This document shows, piece after piece, positions 8,882 through 16,455 of a DNA stretch of 64,000 nt. The position numbers were made by a program, and so were the translations under genes. The notes beneath the pieces are model-generated. The model had not been told where the DNA came from and did not search any database. It saw only the letters and a list, made by a program, of their open reading frames with translations. Source of the stretch: Picosynechococcus sp. PCC 7003 (GTDB lineage Bacteria; Cyanobacteriota; Cyanobacteriia; Cyanobacteriales; MRBY01); contig NZ_CP016474.1 in assembly GCF_001693255.1 (NCBI RefSeq), positions 824,661-888,660 of the forward strand. Reading direction: 5' to 3'. Numbering within the stretch: the first letter of the stretch is position 1; every line of letters begins with the position of its first letter.

Positions 8882-9236
8882 AAGTGATCCAAAGTGAACA
8901 CTTGGCTTTAGAATAGAATCTGAGGCGATTGCAAATATGCCGCTAAACCTTCCTTTATTTAGCCGTAACCGTCTTCTCCCTTTACACAGCGTGTGAAGAA
9001 AGAATTTGCTCCGGTCTTTGCTTGTTGTTGCGGTAATCCTAACCTTTTCCTCGACGACACAAGATCCGGCGATCGCCTACCATTTCATCTCACCCAGCCA
9101 TACATAGACTCATGTCTGCGGTGAAGTCTGCACGAAACAAGAAATATCCAGCCTAGTTTCAAAGCATTTATCCAGACAACAGAACTTGCATAGAACAGTT
9201 TTTTCAGCATTAAGCGAAAAAAATCGAGGAATTTGA
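8882..9236 (+). promoter_or_regulatory. Long leader and promoter region upstream of rne
   Basis: A 355-base gene-free stretch precedes RNase E. It holds a HIP1 site near 9071, a weak inverted repeat CCAAAGTG/CACTTGG near 8891-8907 that may end the desulfurase transcript, and a T6 run at about 9199-9204 close to the start codon. A long 5' leader with U-rich sites is the known arrangement for RNase E autoregulation in bacteria, where the enzyme cleaves its own mRNA. Here that is inference from length and the U-run; no clear promoter is assigned. Confidence 0.4.
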
Positions 9237-11321
9237 ATGCCTAAGCAAATTATTATTGCGGAGCAGCATCAGATTGCTGCCGTTTTTTGGGAAGACCAAA
9301 TCCAAGAAATTGTCGTATCCACCGGTGCCCAGCAGGTCGGTGACATCTATCTCGGTATCGTCGAAAACGTCATTCCCGGCATTGACGCGGCCTTTGTCAA
9401 CATTGGTGACACCGAAAAAAACGGTTTCATCCACGTCAGCGACCTCGGCCCCATTCGACTCAGAAAAAATTCCAGCTCAATCACCGAACTCCTCGAACCC
9501 CAACAAAAAGCCCTGGTTCAGGTAATGAAAGAACCCACGGGGAACAAAGGGCCACGGCTCACGGGCAACATTACTCTCCCCGGTCGTTACGTTGTCCTTA
9601 TGCCCTACAGCAAAGGGGTCAACCTTTCCCGCCGTATTAGTAGCGATAGTGAACGTAACCGTCTGCGAGCCCTCGCCGTGCTGATGAAACCTCCCGGCAT
9701 GGGACTTTTGGTGCGCACTGAAGCCGAAGGCACCGACGAAGAAGCAATCATTGAAGATCTAGAACTCCTTCAAAAACAGTGGGAAGCGATCCAGCAGCAG
9801 GCAAACTACGGCCGCCCTCCGACCCTGATTAACCGCGATGACGACTTTATCCAGCGGGTGCTGCGGGATATGTACAGCGATGAAGTCAACCGCATTGTGG
9901 TGGATTCTGCCAGCGGCATGAAACGGGTGAAAAGCCAACTGATGAACTGGCAAGGGGGGAAAGCGCCCGACGGTTTATTAATTGATCATCACCGCGAAAA
10001 GCAATCTATTCTGGACTATTTCCGGGTGAATGCGGCCATTCGCGAAGCCCTCAAGCCCAGGGTTGAATTACCGTCTGGGGGCTACATCATCATTGAACCC
10101 ACCGAAGCCTTGACGGTCATTGATGTGAACTCTGGTTCCTTTACCAAATCCGCCACCGCACGGGAAACGGTGCTCTGGACGAACTATGAGGCGGCCACCG
10201 AAATTGCGCGGCAACTGCGGTTACGCAATATTGGTGGGGTGATCGTGGTGGACTTCATCGACATGGATTCCCGTCATGATCAGTTGAAGTTGTTGGAGCA
10301 TTTTACAAGTATTCTCAGGGCGGACAAGGCCCGGCCCCAGATCGCCCAATTGTCTGAACTCGGTTTGGTGGAACTGACCCGTAAACGACAAGGCCAAAAT
10401 ATCTATGAATTGTTCGGTCAGCCCTGTGCCCACTGTAATGGCATCGGTCACTTGGTGCATTTACCCGGTGAAGAAGAAGCGGTGCCTCTTCAGTTAAGTA
10501 TTATGTCTTCTCTTTCTCTCCAGGGCGGGTCACGGACACCTGGGGAAAGTCGGCCTGTGCTTTCTGGAGGACAGCGCGGCACCACCAGCCACGGACGACG
10601 GATCACCTCGCGGGTTGCGCGGAGTAAGTTGATCAATGCGGGGAATACACCTGCGGCAGAACCCTTAAATCTGGTGCATCATCCTGATTATCAGGAACAA
10701 GGTGGAAATAATAACAATAATAATCGTCGTCGGCGACGACGGACACCGGAGGTTTCGAGTAAGCCGGTGCTCCGGGACGAAAAAGAGACCCAAGATACTG
10801 GTGGCGATCGCCCTTCTCCTGAGACCCCAACAAAAGAGAAAAAAGAAACAAAAACTGCGGCATCGTCCCCAGACAACAAAAATACGTCTTCCCGCTATGA
10901 CCGCCGCGAACGGAGTCGCTACCGTCGTGATGAGCCAAAAGAAACAGTTCAGGTAGAAATGACGGAGCAGGAAAAAAATGTCTATGCCCTGATTGGGGTA
11001 TCGCCCCTGGTGCGTTTAGACGCTGCCGGGAAAAAAGATCCCCGCTCAACGATTATCGAAATTGTGCGACCGGGAACCGTCAAAGAAACCGATGCAACCC
11101 CGGAAAAGGCCGCGCCAGACCAAAATCCAGAGCCGCAACAGCTCAAGCTTGAGACCTCTGAAGCCGCTCCAGAATCGGACACAGCGCCCCCAACCGCTCA
11201 AGCCGTAGAAACAGAAACAAAAGTTTCGCCCCAGACAGAAGCGGAAGCCGCAGAACAAACGGCTGAAGAAAAGAGCAATGATCGTCGCCGTCGCCGTCGC
11301 CGCTCTTCCGCCAGTAGTTAA
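9237..11321 (+). CDS. rne: Ribonuclease E/G
   Basis: A 694-residue endoribonuclease central to mRNA turnover and rRNA/tRNA processing. The catalytic half contains an S1 domain (about 35-120) and the DNase I-like site with metal-binding Asp residues in VIDVNSGS and VVDFIDMDS. It also holds the Zn-link C397-x2-C400 (PCAHCNGIGH) that joins dimers. The C-terminal half is low-complexity: Asn5 followed by an Arg run near 490, acidic/Pro-rich spacers, and an extreme Arg-rich tail ending SSASS. In cyanobacterial RNase E such a terminal Arg patch recruits polynucleotide phosphorylase. A strong terminator follows, so rne ends its own transcript. Confidence 0.95.
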   Translation: MPKQIIIAEQHQIAAVFWEDQIQEIVVSTGAQQVGDIYLGIVENVIPGIDAAFVNIGDTEKNGFIHVSDLGPIRLRKNSSSITELLEPQQKALVQVMKEPTGNKGPRLTGNITLPGRYVVLMPYSKGVNLSRRISSDSERNRLRALAVLMKPPGMGLLVRTEAEGTDEEAIIEDLELLQKQWEAIQQQANYGRPPTLINRDDDFIQRVLRDMYSDEVNRIVVDSASGMKRVKSQLMNWQGGKAPDGLLIDHHREKQSILDYFRVNAAIREALKPRVELPSGGYIIIEPTEALTVIDVNSGSFTKSATARETVLWTNYEAATEIARQLRLRNIGGVIVVDFIDMDSRHDQLKLLEHFTSILRADKARPQIAQLSELGLVELTRKRQGQNIYELFGQPCAHCNGIGHLVHLPGEEEAVPLQLSIMSSLSLQGGSRTPGESRPVLSGGQRGTTSHGRRITSRVARSKLINAGNTPAAEPLNLVHHPDYQEQGGNNNNNNRRRRRRTPEVSSKPVLRDEKETQDTGGDRPSPETPTKEKKETKTAASSPDNKNTSSRYDRRERSRYRRDEPKETVQVEMTEQEKNVYALIGVSPLVRLDAAGKKDPRSTIIEIVRPGTVKETDATPEKAAPDQNPEPQQLKLETSEAAPESDTAPPTAQAVETETKVSPQTEAEAAEQTAEEKSNDRRRRRRRSSASS

Positions 11322-11344
11322 GACGCAATTACAGTTAACCTAAG

Positions 11345-11366
11345 GCAGTGGCAACACTGCTTTTTT
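11345..11366 (+). terminator. Rho-independent terminator after rne
   Basis: GCAGTG (11345-11350), loop GCAA and CACTGC (11355-11360) form a perfect 6-bp stem, followed by six T residues. It lies 24 bases past the rne stop codon. Confidence 0.85.
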
Positions 11367-11419
11367 CTTTTGGGGCTTTATTGCGCCCTCACTCTGACCC
11401 AACATTCCCTTAAACAGCT

Positions 11420-12256
11420 ATGGCACCGGAAAAAACTACCGACGCAATCTTAACGGCCCTACAGCATTTGATCGAGGTTGTCGCCCAGTTGCGATCGCCC
11501 GATGGCGGTTGTCCCTGGGATCTAGAACAGACCCCCCAAACCTTGATTCCCTACGTGATCGAAGAAGCCTATGAAGTTGTCCATGCCCTCCGCCAGGATG
11601 ACCAACAGGCGATCGCCGAAGAATTAGGGGACTTACTGCTCCAGGTAGTACTGCAAGCCCAAATTGCCCAGGAATACGGCCACTTCAGCCTCCAGGAAGT
11701 CGCCGAGGGCATTAGTGAAAAATTGATTCGGCGTCATCCCCATGTGTTTGGTGAAACCAATGCCAGCACCGTCGCTGAAGTTCGTCAAAATTGGGAGACC
11801 ATTAAGGCCAAAGAAAAAGGTGAATCTCCGCAGAACTTGCCCCAGCTCAGTCGGAAATTAGACCGCTATAACAGCACCCTCCCTCCATTACTGGCGAGCC
11901 TAAAAATGTCAGAAAAAGCCGCCGCCGCCGGCTTTGAATGGGAAAACATCGAAGAAGTTTGGGCAAAATTTGAGGAGGAACTCCAGGAATTTCACGAAGC
12001 ACTCCAAACCGAAGACAAAGTCCATCAACAGGCCGAACTCGGAGATCTACTCTTCACCATTGTCAATTTAGCCCGGTGGTATGACCTCGATCCCAATGCG
12101 GCGCTCCATGGCACTAACGACCGCATGGTACAGCGCATTTCTCTGATGGAAAAGTTTGCAGATAAGTCCCTGACAGATTACTCCCTCGCAGAATTAGAAA
12201 CCCTGTGGCAACAAGCAAAACAACATCTCCACCAAACCGTTGATTTCTCCGATTAG
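11420..12256 (+). CDS. mazG: Nucleoside triphosphate pyrophosphohydrolase MazG
   Basis: A 278-residue tandem-domain MazG that hydrolyses NTPs to NMP and pyrophosphate, cleaning damaged nucleotides and affecting ppGpp levels. Domain 1 (about 15-125) has the opening CPWDLEQT and the metal motif in VIEEAYEVVHAL and EELGDLLLQV. Domain 2 (about 160-260) repeats it as FEEELQEFHEAL and ELGDLLFTIVNLARW. Length and double domain match the E. coli form, not the short single-domain type. It has no antitoxin partner beside it; the mazEF pair of this window is 40 kb away. Confidence 0.92.
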   Translation: MAPEKTTDAILTALQHLIEVVAQLRSPDGGCPWDLEQTPQTLIPYVIEEAYEVVHALRQDDQQAIAEELGDLLLQVVLQAQIAQEYGHFSLQEVAEGISEKLIRRHPHVFGETNASTVAEVRQNWETIKAKEKGESPQNLPQLSRKLDRYNSTLPPLLASLKMSEKAAAAGFEWENIEEVWAKFEEELQEFHEALQTEDKVHQQAELGDLLFTIVNLARWYDLDPNAALHGTNDRMVQRISLMEKFADKSLTDYSLAELETLWQQAKQHLHQTVDFSD

Positions 12257-12335
12257 CCTTCAATCATTTGGCTACCGTTTCCTCAATAATTCCAATGGAT
12301 AAAGTCGAGCTGTCGTCAGGGTCATTGAAATTCCT

Positions 12336-12358
12336 TTATTGCTCACTCTAAGCAATAA
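12336..12358. terminator. Hairpin between mazG and the next gene
   Basis: TTATTGCT (12336-12343) and AGCAATAA (12351-12358) are perfect 8-bp arms around a 7-nt loop. There is no T-run, so it is either a weak terminator for mazG or part of the upstream control region of the following gene. A TATAAT hexamer stands at 12403-12408. Confidence 0.35.
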
Positions 12359-12526
12359 CTTGAAGAGGACTGATGTAATAATTAAGTTCCCCAGCCCAGA
12401 CGTATAATATGCGATGATGTAGTAAAAAAGAAAATCCGTTGTTCTCTGTCAGGAAGTTAAGAAATATTTCAGGGAACGAAAAACACTATCCTATTCGCCA
12501 AAACCAAACTCCATTACTTGCTCTAG

Positions 12527-13483
12527 ATGACCATGGATGAAACACAATGGTGGAATAAGCCTTTAATTGGTGAGACCAGTTTTTCAGAGAAAATTGTAAA
12601 GTTAATTCACAAAAAAACAATACCAGAAAAAGTTATTTTAGCGCACCGAAAATATAATCGTGAAATTAGAGCGAAGGCTTGGCATGTACAGCGGATCGAA
12701 CTTAACAAATTCGATAATGAGGACTTTTTGACCTATGCTCAAATGCGGGTATTGATTGAGAAGGAACTTGGGGTATTTAAAGGTCTAAAGCGAATTATTC
12801 AGTTTTTAGAATTGGCTTTAACAGCGGCAGAAAGTTATTTACTGATTTCTGAAACGGAATTACAGTTTCGTAGTCCACTTCAAAAGAGTATTTACAAATT
12901 TATTTCCCAGGTACTTACAACCCAGGATCACCAGACCGTGATTGCCATCATTCATAAAAAAGTGTGGCCTCTGCTAGATCGCATTAAAACAGATAAAGGT
13001 CGGGTTGTACTCCAGGAATATCTAAAAGCAATTGATAATGTTGCCCAATATCCAGATGGACTAGAATTGCTGAGACTTTTTAAGCAGGCGACCTACAGTT
13101 ATACGGTGCTGCGGGCTATTTCTAGCCTCTCGAAAACCCTGACGAAATCCGATACTTATGATGTGACACAGATCAGCTTACACATTCGTGATAATCAAGA
13201 GGTTTTCAATAATCTGACCAAAATCCTTCAAATTCCAGCAGAGCATGATAATCCCCGTTCCTATGCAAGGATGCTGCAATTTATTGCGTTTAAATACCGT
13301 TACCAAAAAAATGACATCGAATTTCAAGAGTTATTGCAACGGTTACGGGATTGGCAACTTCTCTATCTAAATATTGTTGATTTACGAAAAGAGTATTCGG
13401 CTCAAGATTATAGTTTGCCTAAGGAATTTAAGGAGCCAATCCCGGCGGTAGATATTTATGAAAAATACCAGCAATATTTATAA
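12527..13483 (+). CDS. Uncharacterised helical protein
   Basis: A 318-residue soluble protein with no signal peptide or membrane segment, predominantly helical and rich in Lys, Ile, Leu and Gln. I recognise no catalytic motif. Repeated amphipathic stretches (RIIQFLELALTAAESYLL, ALDRIKT-like and LRLFKQAT) suggest an all-alpha fold, perhaps a repeat scaffold. The coding region is AT-richer than its neighbours and holds no HIP1 sites, unlike most genes here, which could mean later acquisition or weak selection. It has its own candidate promoter (TATAAT at 12403). It converges with the GntR gene, 38 bases away. Confidence 0.65.
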   Translation: MTMDETQWWNKPLIGETSFSEKIVKLIHKKTIPEKVILAHRKYNREIRAKAWHVQRIELNKFDNEDFLTYAQMRVLIEKELGVFKGLKRIIQFLELALTAAESYLLISETELQFRSPLQKSIYKFISQVLTTQDHQTVIAIIHKKVWPLLDRIKTDKGRVVLQEYLKAIDNVAQYPDGLELLRLFKQATYSYTVLRAISSLSKTLTKSDTYDVTQISLHIRDNQEVFNNLTKILQIPAEHDNPRSYARMLQFIAFKYRYQKNDIEFQELLQRLRDWQLLYLNIVDLRKEYSAQDYSLPKEFKEPIPAVDIYEKYQQYL

Positions 13484-13521
13484 ACTGCTTTATTGGATTA
13501 AAACCAAAAAAATCTAGGATT

Positions 13522-14511
13522 TTATAATTTTTGCAAGGTCTGGCGCAGTGACTGTAATGATGTTTCACTGATGTAATTGTTACAAGGCAATACTTTGGGT
13601 CGGTGACTAAGGCTGGGTTGGAGTTGGCTAATTTGTTTTTGTACGGTTTCAAGGCTGGGGCGATCGCATAAAATCATTTGACTACGTCGGATTAAGGCCT
13701 GAAGACGGGGGAGATCCGTCGGGCTACTAGTAATTAAAGTCAGCTCAGTGCCCCGGAGGCTATGGATAATGGTGCAGGCGGCATGAAGTATCCCAGGGCT
13801 AAGACTCACCAAACCAAGATGATGGTTCGGGGGCAGCGCTTTGATTTGGGCGAGTTCAGGGCCATAGTCATGGAGCGTAACAGGGATAATTTGGACATTT
13901 GGAGGGGCGATCGCCGCCACGGCCTGGACAAAATAGGGGGTGGTGATCAAGGTTGCCGCTGTGATCTGTTCTAAACGTTCGGCCAATGCTTCTAGGGGAA
14001 CCAGTTGGATCGGGATGGCGATCGCCTGACTCATTTCTTGCAAAATCCATTGACCCGCCCCCAATTCCCGCTGGGGGACAGTGATAATTACTTGGGCAGC
14101 ACAGGCGAGACGCCAATCAATCGCCTTCGCAAACAGTTGTCGAATTTGGGGCAAACTATATCCCGCCTCTAGCAGTTGGTGAATCGCGTCATCAAAAATA
14201 GCTTGAGGTTGTGCGGAAGGCTCCTTAGTAGCCTGGGGTAGCGTCGCTGGCGACTGGTGCTGATCCTGGACATAAACCCCTGAGCCGGGGACTAACTTCA
14301 CGAGACCAAGGGCTTCGAGTTCTCGGTAAATCTTACTGACGGTATTGCGGTGGAGCCCAGTAATCATCTCCAATTGCCGCAGGCTCGGCAGCCGTTGATC
14401 GCCAGCGAACTGATGGGAGGCGATCGCAAATTGCAACTGATCCAGGAGCTGTTGGGACGCAGGGATTTCACTATCTGGCTGAATATGAAAAGAAAACATG
14501 GGGGAATTCAC
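13522..14511 (-). CDS. GntR-family transcriptional regulator
   Basis: A 329-residue protein if the GTG at 14511 is used; that start has GGAAGGAG upstream at good spacing, while in-frame ATGs exist at 14532 and 14499. Residues about 15-80 are the GntR winged helix (PASQQLLDQLQFAIASHQF, LPSLRQLEMITGLHRNTVSKIYRELEALGLV, GSGVYV). The remaining 250 residues are a periplasmic-binding-like or effector domain rather than the aminotransferase domain of MocR proteins. Such GntR regulators occur in many cyanobacteria; ligand and targets are unknown. It points away from the flavoprotein gene behind it. Confidence 0.82.
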   Translation of the reverse strand: MNSPMFSFHIQPDSEIPASQQLLDQLQFAIASHQFAGDQRLPSLRQLEMITGLHRNTVSKIYRELEALGLVKLVPGSGVYVQDQHQSPATLPQATKEPSAQPQAIFDDAIHQLLEAGYSLPQIRQLFAKAIDWRLACAAQVIITVPQRELGAGQWILQEMSQAIAIPIQLVPLEALAERLEQITAATLITTPYFVQAVAAIAPPNVQIIPVTLHDYGPELAQIKALPPNHHLGLVSLSPGILHAACTIIHSLRGTELTLITSSPTDLPRLQALIRRSQMILCDRPSLETVQKQISQLQPSLSHRPKVLPCNNYISETSLQSLRQTLQKL

Positions 14512-14660
14512 ACCTAGAGGGTCTCCTTCCATCAAATCGAAAAAGTGCCTAGGCGATCGCCTGGATGGCTAGATCTTGGCACAAAAAAATTCCCCAAAAG
14601 TTGAGGAATAAAATAGCCAATTTACCTGGCCGAGCAAGAATACAAGGGCGCTAGCCAAAA

Positions 14661-15674
14661 TTAGACATTTAAGAAAGGATGGGGTTCGCTGACTTTTTCA
14701 AGCCATTTGCGGGGTGGAGCAGCGCGGCGGGTGTTTCGCCAAATTTGGGTTGCCGCTAGGGTCCCATCGGCGACGGCAATGGAAACTTGGTTGAGGCCTT
14801 TTTTGAGATCCCCAAGGGCAAAGATCCGATCATGACTGGTTCGACACATTTCGTTAGTCACCAAATTTTCACCATCCCATTCCAAACCGTCAATGCCTTT
14901 GAGGTAGTGGTTATGGTAGATAGATCCCATATTGATCAAGCCGGTGGTGGCTTCAACGATGGTGCCATCCTCTAATTCAACGCCACTCATTTTGTGGTTT
15001 TCGCCGTGGAACTTCACAATTTTTTGTTCATAGAGGGGGTAGCCATGTTCAGCGAGCTTTTCTTTCATTTCATCACTCACCTGCACTAGGCCATGGGTCA
15101 GCACGGAGATGTAGGGGGTGAACCAATTTAAAACAAAAGCGGCATTGATCTGTCCTTCGGTGCCAGCGATTAAGACAGCTTTTTGATCCCACATATCGAA
15201 GCCGTCGCAGATCATGCACACATGGAGGGTGTAGCCTGCATAATCATAGACATTTTGCATATCATCGGTTTGCGGCAGATTGTCAATAATTCCGGAGGCC
15301 GCAATGAGATATTTACTATGAAACACAGGGTAGGTACTATCTTTTTTGCCGACTTTGACCTTAACGGCAAAGGTGTCTCCTTGATCGATCACCGTTTCTA
15401 CATAACCCCGCAGGAGATCAGCTCCCCAATCAATGGCCTGCTTAGTGCTCTGGAGGATAATGTCTCGGCCGGGGGTTTCGGGATCTAAACCCACATAGTT
15501 GCGTAAGTCTTGCATCCAGAAGGAGCGGCCCCTGCCCTTTTCAATGATGAGACACTTGAGGCCATAGCGGGCGAGGTAGATTGCAGCGGATAATCCTCCC
15601 ATCCCGCCCCCGACAATAATGGCATCATAGACGGTATCTAAACGGGTTTCGAGGTTTTTACTAGAAAGCTTCAT
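14661..15674 (-). CDS. Thioredoxin-reductase-like flavoprotein, probable DDOR
   Basis: A 337-residue two-domain flavoprotein. The FAD dinucleotide fold is at the start (DAIIVGGGMGGLSAAIYLARYG), a redox CxxC is present as CMICDG, and the second FAD motif is IFALGDL. The expected NADPH-binding features are missing: GTEGQINAAF replaces the usual GGGDSAxEEA and LTHG stands where HRRxxxR should be. That is the known signature of cyanobacterial DDOR (diflavin-linked disulfide oxidoreductase, slr0600 type), which resembles thioredoxin reductase but does not use NADPH. The start is the ATG at 15674 with a G-rich ribosome-binding site; a TTG lies 15 bases upstream. A type II peroxiredoxin gene precedes it on the same strand. 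Confidence 0.8.
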   Translation of the reverse strand: MKLSSKNLETRLDTVYDAIIVGGGMGGLSAAIYLARYGLKCLIIEKGRGRSFWMQDLRNYVGLDPETPGRDIILQSTKQAIDWGADLLRGYVETVIDQGDTFAVKVKVGKKDSTYPVFHSKYLIAASGIIDNLPQTDDMQNVYDYAGYTLHVCMICDGFDMWDQKAVLIAGTEGQINAAFVLNWFTPYISVLTHGLVQVSDEMKEKLAEHGYPLYEQKIVKFHGENHKMSGVELEDGTIVEATTGLINMGSIYHNHYLKGIDGLEWDGENLVTNEMCRTSHDRIFALGDLKKGLNQVSIAVADGTLAATQIWRNTRRAAPPRKWLEKVSEPHPFLNV

Positions 15675-15789
15675 GGCAGGGTCCCCCAATGGTTTGGCGG
15701 TGGTACGAGAAATAAAAAAGCAAAGAAGGCGATCGCCACCCCCCTTGCCTTAGTCTAAAAAATTATTTGGTGAGCGTCAGTACAAGAAC

Positions 15790-16353
15790 TTAACCAACAA
15801 ATTCTTTGCGGGGTTCAGAAACACCAGGAGCAGATTCACCCTTGATATAAGCCAGCATCGTGTCTGCATCAGAGACTTCAAAAGGATCAGTGGGGCAATT
15901 GTCAGAGAAGTCAGGCTCCACAAACATCTTCTTGATTTCGCCATCTTCTACAAGCATGGAGTAGCGCCAAGAACGCATCCCAAAACCGAGGTTAGACTTC
16001 TCAACGAGCATCCCCATTTTGCGGGTGAATTCACCGTTACCATCGGGAAGAAGGAATACTTTATCAGCACCGATTTCCTTGCCCCATTTGAACATTACGA
16101 AGGCATCGTTTACGGAAATACAGATGATTTCATCTACACCCTGGGCTTGGAATTCGCTGTAGAGCTCTTCGTAACGGGGTAAGTGATTGGAGGAACAGGT
16201 GGGCGTGAAAGCACCAGGCAGGGAGAAAAGAACAACTTTTTTACCACCGAAAATATCAGCGGTGGTTTTGTCTTCCCAACGGTAGGGGTTGGGGCCTTCT
16301 ACGGATTCATCGCGGACGCGGGTTTTGAAGACAACGTCAGGTACTCTAGCCAT
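15790..16353 (-). CDS. Type II (1-Cys-like) peroxiredoxin
   Basis: A 187-residue thiol peroxidase starting [13 protein letters not shown]; the frame extends upstream but this ATG has AGAGG in front. The peroxidatic cysteine is C53 in PGAFTPTCS, with the catalytic Pro/Thr in the PxxxTxxC motif. There is no fused glutaredoxin domain. Type II peroxiredoxins reduce H2O2 and alkyl peroxides using thioredoxin or glutathione/glutaredoxin. The adjoining disulfide oxidoreductase on the same strand makes a redox partnership plausible, though the 115-base gap does not prove an operon. Confidence 0.92.
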   Translation of the reverse strand: MARVPDVVFKTRVRDESVEGPNPYRWEDKTTADIFGGKKVVLFSLPGAFTPTCSSNHLPRYEELYSEFQAQGVDEIICISVNDAFVMFKWGKEIGADKVFLLPDGNGEFTRKMGMLVEKSNLGFGMRSWRYSMLVEDGEIKKMFVEPDFSDNCPTDPFEVSDADTMLAYIKGESAPGVSEPRKEFVG

Positions 16354-16455
16354 GTGGACCTCTTGGATAGTGTGATAACAGAAAAGATAGGGAAAGGTCG
16401 AAACCTTTCTTAACAACCCAGAATAATTCTTATTTAGGAATAAGTCAAGATTCTT

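Noticed and set aside
8888-8907. CCAAAGTG/CACTTGG as a terminator of the desulfurase gene
   Set aside because: The stem is short and uneven and there is no proper T-run.
10700-10740. Repetitive AAT/CGT tract as a microsatellite or CRISPR-like repeat
   Set aside because: It is coding sequence for the Asn and Arg runs in RNase E, with no spacer structure.
10633-11049. 138-residue minus-strand frame under rne
   Set aside because: Shadow of the low-complexity RNase E tail; composition follows from the Arg/Asn codon repeats.
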